A stretch of 64,000 bases of DNA from Nocardia terrae. GTDB taxonomy: Bacteria; Actinomycetota; Actinomycetes; Mycobacteriales; Mycobacteriaceae. The stretch spans positions 124,001 through 188,000 of the forward strand of contig NZ_WRPP01000005.1 in assembly GCF_009760405.1 (NCBI RefSeq), written 5' to 3'. The number at the start of each line of letters is the position of its first letter. Within the stretch, counting starts at the first letter, position 1. The position numbers and the translations under genes are program-made. Below are positions 60,501 to 64,000 of the stretch, piece after piece. The notes under the pieces were generated by a model. It made no database searches and had not been told where the DNA came from. It saw only the letters and a list, made by a program, of their open reading frames with translations.

Positions 60501-63500
60501 CGGTCCCGATCTCCTCGGCCACGAACCCGTTACCCGGCTGGCCGATCGTGGTCACCGATCCGTTCGAGCCACCGGAGAACGGCAGATTCCCCGCCGGAAC
60601 GCCCGGCGCTGCGATCGAAATGCCCGAGTCCGCCCGCGCCACCGGTGCGGCGATCGCCGGGTTCCCCGACGCTACCCCGCTCGGGGTAGTCACCGGCTCG
60701 GACTCGACGTAGACCCGGGCCGGGCGTGACGGCCTGCCCTCGAGGGCCACCAACTGCGCCACGACATCCCCGGCGCGCGAGTGGCTTTCGCTGATCGCGA
60801 GGCCGTGATCCTTCACGGCTTCGATGGCCCGCACCAGCATCTCGTCGACATGCCCGTGGCGCAGCGCCCCGGCCAGATCGCGAGCCAGCTCGAGCTGCCC
60901 GTCCAAGTAGTGACGATGAATGTTCAAGTGCTGCACCAGCGCGCTGTCCAGCGCATCCGGCGAGGGAATGCGGTACTGCGGTTCCGCGGTCACAGAATTC
61001 TCCAGAGAGCTGGGCATGGAAGGCCGGTCATTCCGGCCGGACTGAACAGGAACACCGACCCGGCCACCGTTTCCGGCGGACCGAGTCGACAGATCGAGCG
61101 AAACACCGCTCACAGCAGGCACCTTCGCGGCACCGGGCGCGATAGCCGTTCCCACCGCAGCAGGTGCGAGGTTCACTCGGTAGTCGGCGGCCAGGGCGGC
61201 GGCATAGGCGGAGCGGCGGGATTGCGGGACGTATTCCGGGGCCGAGATCTTCACGGTCATGGCGGGTTTGCGGGTCGGGGCCGGGGGTTCGGGTGCGCTG
61301 TAGCGGTTGATGCCGCGGATGTCGAAGCCCAGCACCGCGAGTCGGACGGCAGCTCGTTTCAGGGCGAGGTCGCCGTTGCCGATGGGGCCGGAATCGGTGG
61401 GGACGGCGATGATTTCGTCGCCGAAAGTGCGGCGGGCCAAGGAGGTGAGGACCTGTTTGGGGCCGAATTCCACGAAGACGGTGCAGCCGTCGGCGCGCAT
61501 GGCGGTGAGGGCGTCGTAGAACTCGACCGGGTTGCTCAGTTGGGCGGTGAGGGTGGCGCGGTTGGATTCGGCGTCGTTGCCGTAGGACGCGCCACGGGTG
61601 TCGGCGTAGACGCGGGCGTCGGGTGCGCCGATCGTGACCTGGGCGACGGCCGCGCCGAAAGCCTCGACCGCATGACCCACGTAGGGGGTGTGGAAGGCGC
61701 CGGAGACCGGTAGTGGCCTGGTCACCCAACCGTTTTCGGTGAAGCGCTCGGTGACGGCCTCGATTCCGGCGGTGCCGCCGCCGACCACCACCTGATCGGG
61801 GGCGTTGTGGTTGCAGATCCACACGTCATCGACACCGTCGAGGGCTGCTTCGACCTCCTCGCGCGCCGCGCCGACGGCGACCATGGTGCCCGCCTCGACG
61901 CCCTCGGGCACGGTCATCGCCGCGCCGCGGGCCCTTGCCAGGCTGTAGAAGTCCTCGGTGGTGAGAGCACCCGACGCCCACAGCGCCGTGAGCTCACCGA
62001 AGCTGTGGCCCAGATATCCCTCGGCCCGGAATCCGAACTCGCGCAGCACAGCGAACTGTCCGGCGGCCAGCGCCCCGATGGCGGGTTGCGCGAACTCGGT
62101 GCGGCGCAGCGCGTTCTCCTGCTCGGCGCGGGTGTCCTCGTCGAACGCGGGCGGCGGGAACACCACGGTACCCAGCCGGGTTCCGGCGCCGGCGAAGGCC
62201 GCGTTGGCGGCGTCGAAGGCCGCGCCCACCGGCGGATTGTTCAGCGCGGCAGCGGCTCCCATGTCCACGTACTGGCTGCCCTGGCCCGCGAACAGCGCGC
62301 CCACCTTGCGGTCGGGCAGTGCGGCGGCCCGGTAGTACACGCCTTCCGGGTGATCCCAGTGCGACGCGTCGGGATTGCGGGTCAGCTCGTCCACGACCAT
62401 CTCACGCAGTTCGGCGACGGCGTCCTCGTCCAGCGACACGAAGCCGACCCGGGCATGGTCCTCGGGAATGTCTCCGCCGTCTCCGCCGTCGCCACCGTCA
62501 CCACCGCGAACGGCCTCGATCAACCCCGAGACATCTGCCGCATGCCACACGTGTGCCCGAGGCGTCCGGTGCAGCAGCTCGCCACGCACACCGTCGGCCT
62601 CCTCCAGCACCAGATGGAAGTTGGTGCCGCCGAATCCCATCGCCGAGGCGGCCGCCCGCCGCACCGGCCGCGCGGGATCCAGGATCCAGGGCCGGGTCCG
62701 GGTGTTCACATAGAAAGGCGCTGTGTCGGCAGCGATCTCGGCGTTCGGCGTGTCCACGTTGATGGTCCCCGGCAGCACCTTCTGGTGCAGCGCCAACGCC
62801 AGCTTCATGACGCTGGCCGTGCCCGCCGCTCCCTTGGTGTGCCCGATCTGGGACTTCACGCTCCCAAGCGCCGCGAACCGCGCCTCCGGACTCGCCTCGG
62901 ACAGCAGCCCTTTCAACGCCGTCAATTCGGTCTTGTCGCCCACGGCCGTGCCGGTGGCGTGCGCTTCGATGAGCTCCACATCGGCCGGCGAGCACTCCGC
63001 GTCCGCATAGGCGCGATCCAGGGCCAGCCGCTGTCCCTTGGCGACCGGCGCGTAGATGCTCTTGGCCCGCCCGTCACTGGAGGACCCGAGCCCCCGGATC
63101 ACCGCGTACACCCGATTGCCGTCGCGGCGCGCATCCTCGAGCCGGCGCAGCGCCAGCATCGAAATGCCCTCGCCCAGCAGTGTTCCATCCGCCCCCGCGC
63201 CGAACGGGCTGATCCGCCCGCTGTGCGAGAGCGCCCCGACCTTGCTGAAGCACATGTAGATGAAGATGGTGTTCTCGGTGTCCACACCGCCGGTGATCAT
63301 CATGTCGGCCCGGCCGTCACGCAGCTCCGCGATCGCGGTGCGGATCGCCGCCAGTGAGGCCGCGCACGCCGCGTCCACGGTGCAGTTCATGCCGCCCAGC
63401 CCGAGCCGGTTGGCGACCCGCCCGGCCACCACATTGGCGAGCAGTCCCGGGAACGAATTCTCTTCCCACGGTGCGAAAGCCGCCGCGAACCGGTCGGCTA

Positions 63501-63996
63501 TGGCCTCGGCGTCCCCGTCGGACAGCCCGACCGAGCGCGCCGCGTCCTTCAGCACCGGCGTGGACAGCCGCATGGCCAGCGGATGCATGAGCGGCACCGG
63601 CCCGGTGGTTCCCAGCACCACGCCGGTGCGCGCCGGGTCGTACCAGCCCGACCCGGTCGCGCCCGCGTCGACCAGCAGATCGCGCGCCACACCGAGGCTG
63701 AGCGTCTGCATGGTGCTGGTGACCTCGAGCTGATTGGGCGGCAGCCCGAACTCGAGCGGATCGAAGTCCACGTCGGGCAGGAAAGCGCCACGGCGCGAAT
63801 AGGTCTTGTCGGGAGTCGCCGGATCCCCGTCGTAGTAGTCGTCCAGGTTCCAGCGGGAGGCGGGAACCTCCTCGGTGCAGTCCACGCCGTCGACGATGTT
63901 CTGCCAGTACTCTCGATGGTTGCGTGCCCTGGGCAGCAGGCCCGACATCCCGACTATGGCAATCGGGTCGCGTGCCAGGCGTCTGTCGTCCGTCAC
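57502..63996 (-). CDS. PfaA-like type I polyketide/PUFA synthase
   Basis: Multidomain synthase of about 2164 residues, order KS-AT-ACP-ACP-KR-DH. KS: DAACAASLAAIRTA with Cys211, AHATGTAVGDKTEL and GHTKGAAGTAS His residues. AT: GHSFGELTAL (Ser near 662). Two ACPs carry GVDSIKRVQ (Ser near 1209 and 1325). KR: VVTGGARGVTATCVLEL near 1610 and GQADYAAANEALG near 1792. A terminal hot-dog dehydratase-like region follows. This is the PfaA layout, with only two ACPs where marine PfaA has five to nine. It would build a chain iteratively with PfaC- and PfaD-like partners. GTG 63996 lies four bases from the window edge, so the start may lie outside. No PfaB or phosphopantetheinyl transferase is seen. Confidence 0.88.
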   Translation of the reverse strand: MTDDRRLARDPIAIVGMSGLLPRARNHREYWQNIVDGVDCTEEVPASRWNLDDYYDGDPATPDKTYSRRGAFLPDVDFDPLEFGLPPNQLEVTSTMQTLSLGVARDLLVDAGATGSGWYDPARTGVVLGTTGPVPLMHPLAMRLSTPVLKDAARSVGLSDGDAEAIADRFAAAFAPWEENSFPGLLANVVAGRVANRLGLGGMNCTVDAACAASLAAIRTAIAELRDGRADMMITGGVDTENTIFIYMCFSKVGALSHSGRISPFGAGADGTLLGEGISMLALRRLEDARRDGNRVYAVIRGLGSSSDGRAKSIYAPVAKGQRLALDRAYADAECSPADVELIEAHATGTAVGDKTELTALKGLLSEASPEARFAALGSVKSQIGHTKGAAGTASVMKLALALHQKVLPGTINVDTPNAEIAADTAPFYVNTRTRPWILDPARPVRRAAASAMGFGGTNFHLVLEEADGVRGELLHRTPRAHVWHAADVSGLIEAVRGGDGGDGGDGGDIPEDHARVGFVSLDEDAVAELREMVVDELTRNPDASHWDHPEGVYYRAAALPDRKVGALFAGQGSQYVDMGAAAALNNPPVGAAFDAANAAFAGAGTRLGTVVFPPPAFDEDTRAEQENALRRTEFAQPAIGALAAGQFAVLREFGFRAEGYLGHSFGELTALWASGALTTEDFYSLARARGAAMTVPEGVEAGTMVAVGAAREEVEAALDGVDDVWICNHNAPDQVVVGGGTAGIEAVTERFTENGWVTRPLPVSGAFHTPYVGHAVEAFGAAVAQVTIGAPDARVYADTRGASYGNDAESNRATLTAQLSNPVEFYDALTAMRADGCTVFVEFGPKQVLTSLARRTFGDEIIAVPTDSGPIGNGDLALKRAAVRLAVLGFDIRGINRYSAPEPPAPTRKPAMTVKISAPEYVPQSRRSAYAAALAADYRVNLAPAAVGTAIAPGAAKVPAVSGVSLDLSTRSAGNGGRVGVPVQSGRNDRPSMPSSLENSVTAEPQYRIPSPDALDSALVQHLNIHRHYLDGQLELARDLAGALRHGHVDEMLVRAIEAVKDHGLAISESHSRAGDVVAQLVALEGRPSRPARVYVESEPVTTPSGVASGNPAIAAPVARADSGISIAAPGVPAGNLPFSGGSNGSVTTIGQPGNGFVAEEIGTGGAMGLSGETVRQALREVVAEKTGYPVEMVDTTMDLEADLGVDSIKRVQVIGALQERFPELPVLGPEQLGTLRTLDQVADELVGAGENHAEAAGSNAAAAVVNTVVPVSDPEPAVELPSVGGGTSASALRQALREVVAEKTGYPVEMVDPTMDLEADLGVDSIKRVQVIGALQERFPELPVLGPEQLGTLRTLDQIVGELAGGDVHPKAEAAVETPRHVVELVELPAVDPAVDPYRAAGQALVVCLDESGETDCEALEELLRARSWSVRRVSGPDAMTGSGPLDVCVVVAGVTTEWARAQGILTDAILVAGQVLPQLRAASGRAGFVTLTRLDGHLGFRGDAEPVAALLGGLGGAVKTLAAEQPTLFCRALDIAPEVLPHRLADLVLEELCDAALDTLEIGIDSGGTRRTPVPSRHAPARTVDIVRAGTDFGASLLTEADTLVVTGGARGVTATCVLELARHSACHFVLLGRTELTEDPEWAAAVVDSDLKPTAVRALAGTGVTPREIDRACANVRAVREIRATLAELGDRAEYRAVDTTDIAALTAALAPWRDEPDGWRGAITGVVHGAGVLADTLIPDKTAESIGRVLGPKLAGLAAVLAAAGNPRHLILFTSVAGLFGNTGQADYAAANEALGRFAVSWGARDPERRVTALDWGAWDGGMVTPALREHFAARGVPLLAPAAGAAAFTAQFSAARREEPILLVGAATALSTADAPAAPVRARRGITELVEHPVIEAHRIGEHIVLPATFGLGAMANLAERTHPGRIVVGARNFQVLKGLVFDHPVTTLEFELEPAEPVDGFEAVRATVQADAAVRFRATLLLTEASKSAAGDQIATRLRVPNGPGENAERIYRDAIQFHGPALQGLRAIRAESDDAIVFECALTTDPIAQGAFAAHLHDPVLADLILQCPPVLGHRLLGTACLPLGIGRVDYLQPLPQDAPFLVLVDNPRATRMEALIDAMALAADGTVLQRFSDVTVLTTPDLTDKFRTSVRRWTA
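59911..60470 (-). repeat. Duplicated ACP domain segments in PfaA-like gene
   Basis: Two segments of about 207 bases (59911-60117 and about 60264-60470) are nearly identical, encoding the two ACP domains, separated by a dissimilar linker of about 145 bases. The protein copies differ at only a few positions around the Ser. This points to recent duplication or gene conversion within the synthase. Confidence 0.85.
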
Positions 63997-64000
63997 GAAG

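Noticed and set aside
1..64000. tRNA, rRNA, riboswitch, insertion sequence or attachment site
   Set aside because: No cloverleaf, rRNA-like block, transposase motif, terminal inverted repeats or integrase gene was noticed on reading; a covariance or profile search would be needed to exclude small RNAs.

Overview
The window is uniformly GC-rich. It has dense 4-base gene overlaps, a mycolate-type methyltransferase fold, soluble acyl-ACP desaturases, several P450s and a Nocardia-style small secreted protein. This points to a mycolate-producing actinomycete, most likely Nocardia or a close relative; that is inference from style and gene content, as no rRNA or marker gene is present. No tRNA, rRNA, insertion sequence, phage or CRISPR array was seen.

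Left part (1-17.5 kb): a tailoring-rich lipid-type biosynthetic region. A divergent promoter at about 3.3-3.5 kb separates a leftward set (two P450s, a 95-residue Cys-containing protein, an FAD monooxygenase running off the edge) from a rightward set: fatty-acyl-AMP ligase (FAAL), acyl-ACP-desaturase-like protein, hot-dog thioesterase, acyl carrier protein (ACP), CFA-synthase-like methyltransferase and a second soluble desaturase, closed by a strong hairpin at 9.1 kb. The FAAL carries an in-frame insert of 25 six-residue repeats. The set resembles in logic the FAAL/desaturase/ACP/thioesterase cassettes of terminal-alkyne and polyyne pathways, but uses soluble di-iron enzymes. Next come another thioesterase, another P450, a GT4 glycosyltransferase fused in frame to a P450, a UGT-type glycosyltransferase, an ABC-2 permease and small membrane or secreted proteins.

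Middle (17.5-29 kb): the most unusual locus. Eight leftward genes, each joined to the next by a 4-base start/stop overlap, encode a PEP-synthase/rifampin-phosphotransferase-like enzyme, a FAAL fused to a nucleotidyltransferase domain, an ACP, an extended SDR resembling thioester reductases, a nucleoside-diphosphate-kinase-like protein, an AfsA-type protein, a nitroreductase and a UbiA-family protein. I do not recognise this combination; it looks like an undescribed pathway joining carrier-bound acyl chemistry to phosphoryl and nucleotidyl transfer. An FAD monooxygenase and a divergent TetR regulator with twin operators follow.

31-53 kb: mostly ordinary metabolism. A Ugp-type ABC importer operon contains a metallophosphoesterase and lies behind a lipase-like hydrolase. 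Others are an acyl-CoA dehydrogenase divergent from a ferredoxin-type reductase, small secreted proteins, a PAS-ANTAR regulator, a haloalkane dehalogenase-like hydrolase, a MarR/Old-Yellow-Enzyme pair with a palindromic operator, and a TetR/hemerythrin/MFS locus. Decayed gene fragments lie near 31.0-31.4 kb, and one methyltransferase seems to have lost its start through a one-base change.

Right edge (53-64 kb): three leftward, translationally coupled genes for a PfaA/PfaC/PfaD-like polyunsaturated-fatty-acid-type synthase (KS-AT-ACP-ACP-KR-DH; a dehydratase protein; an FMN enoyl reductase), followed by an amidohydrolase. PfaA reaches the window edge.
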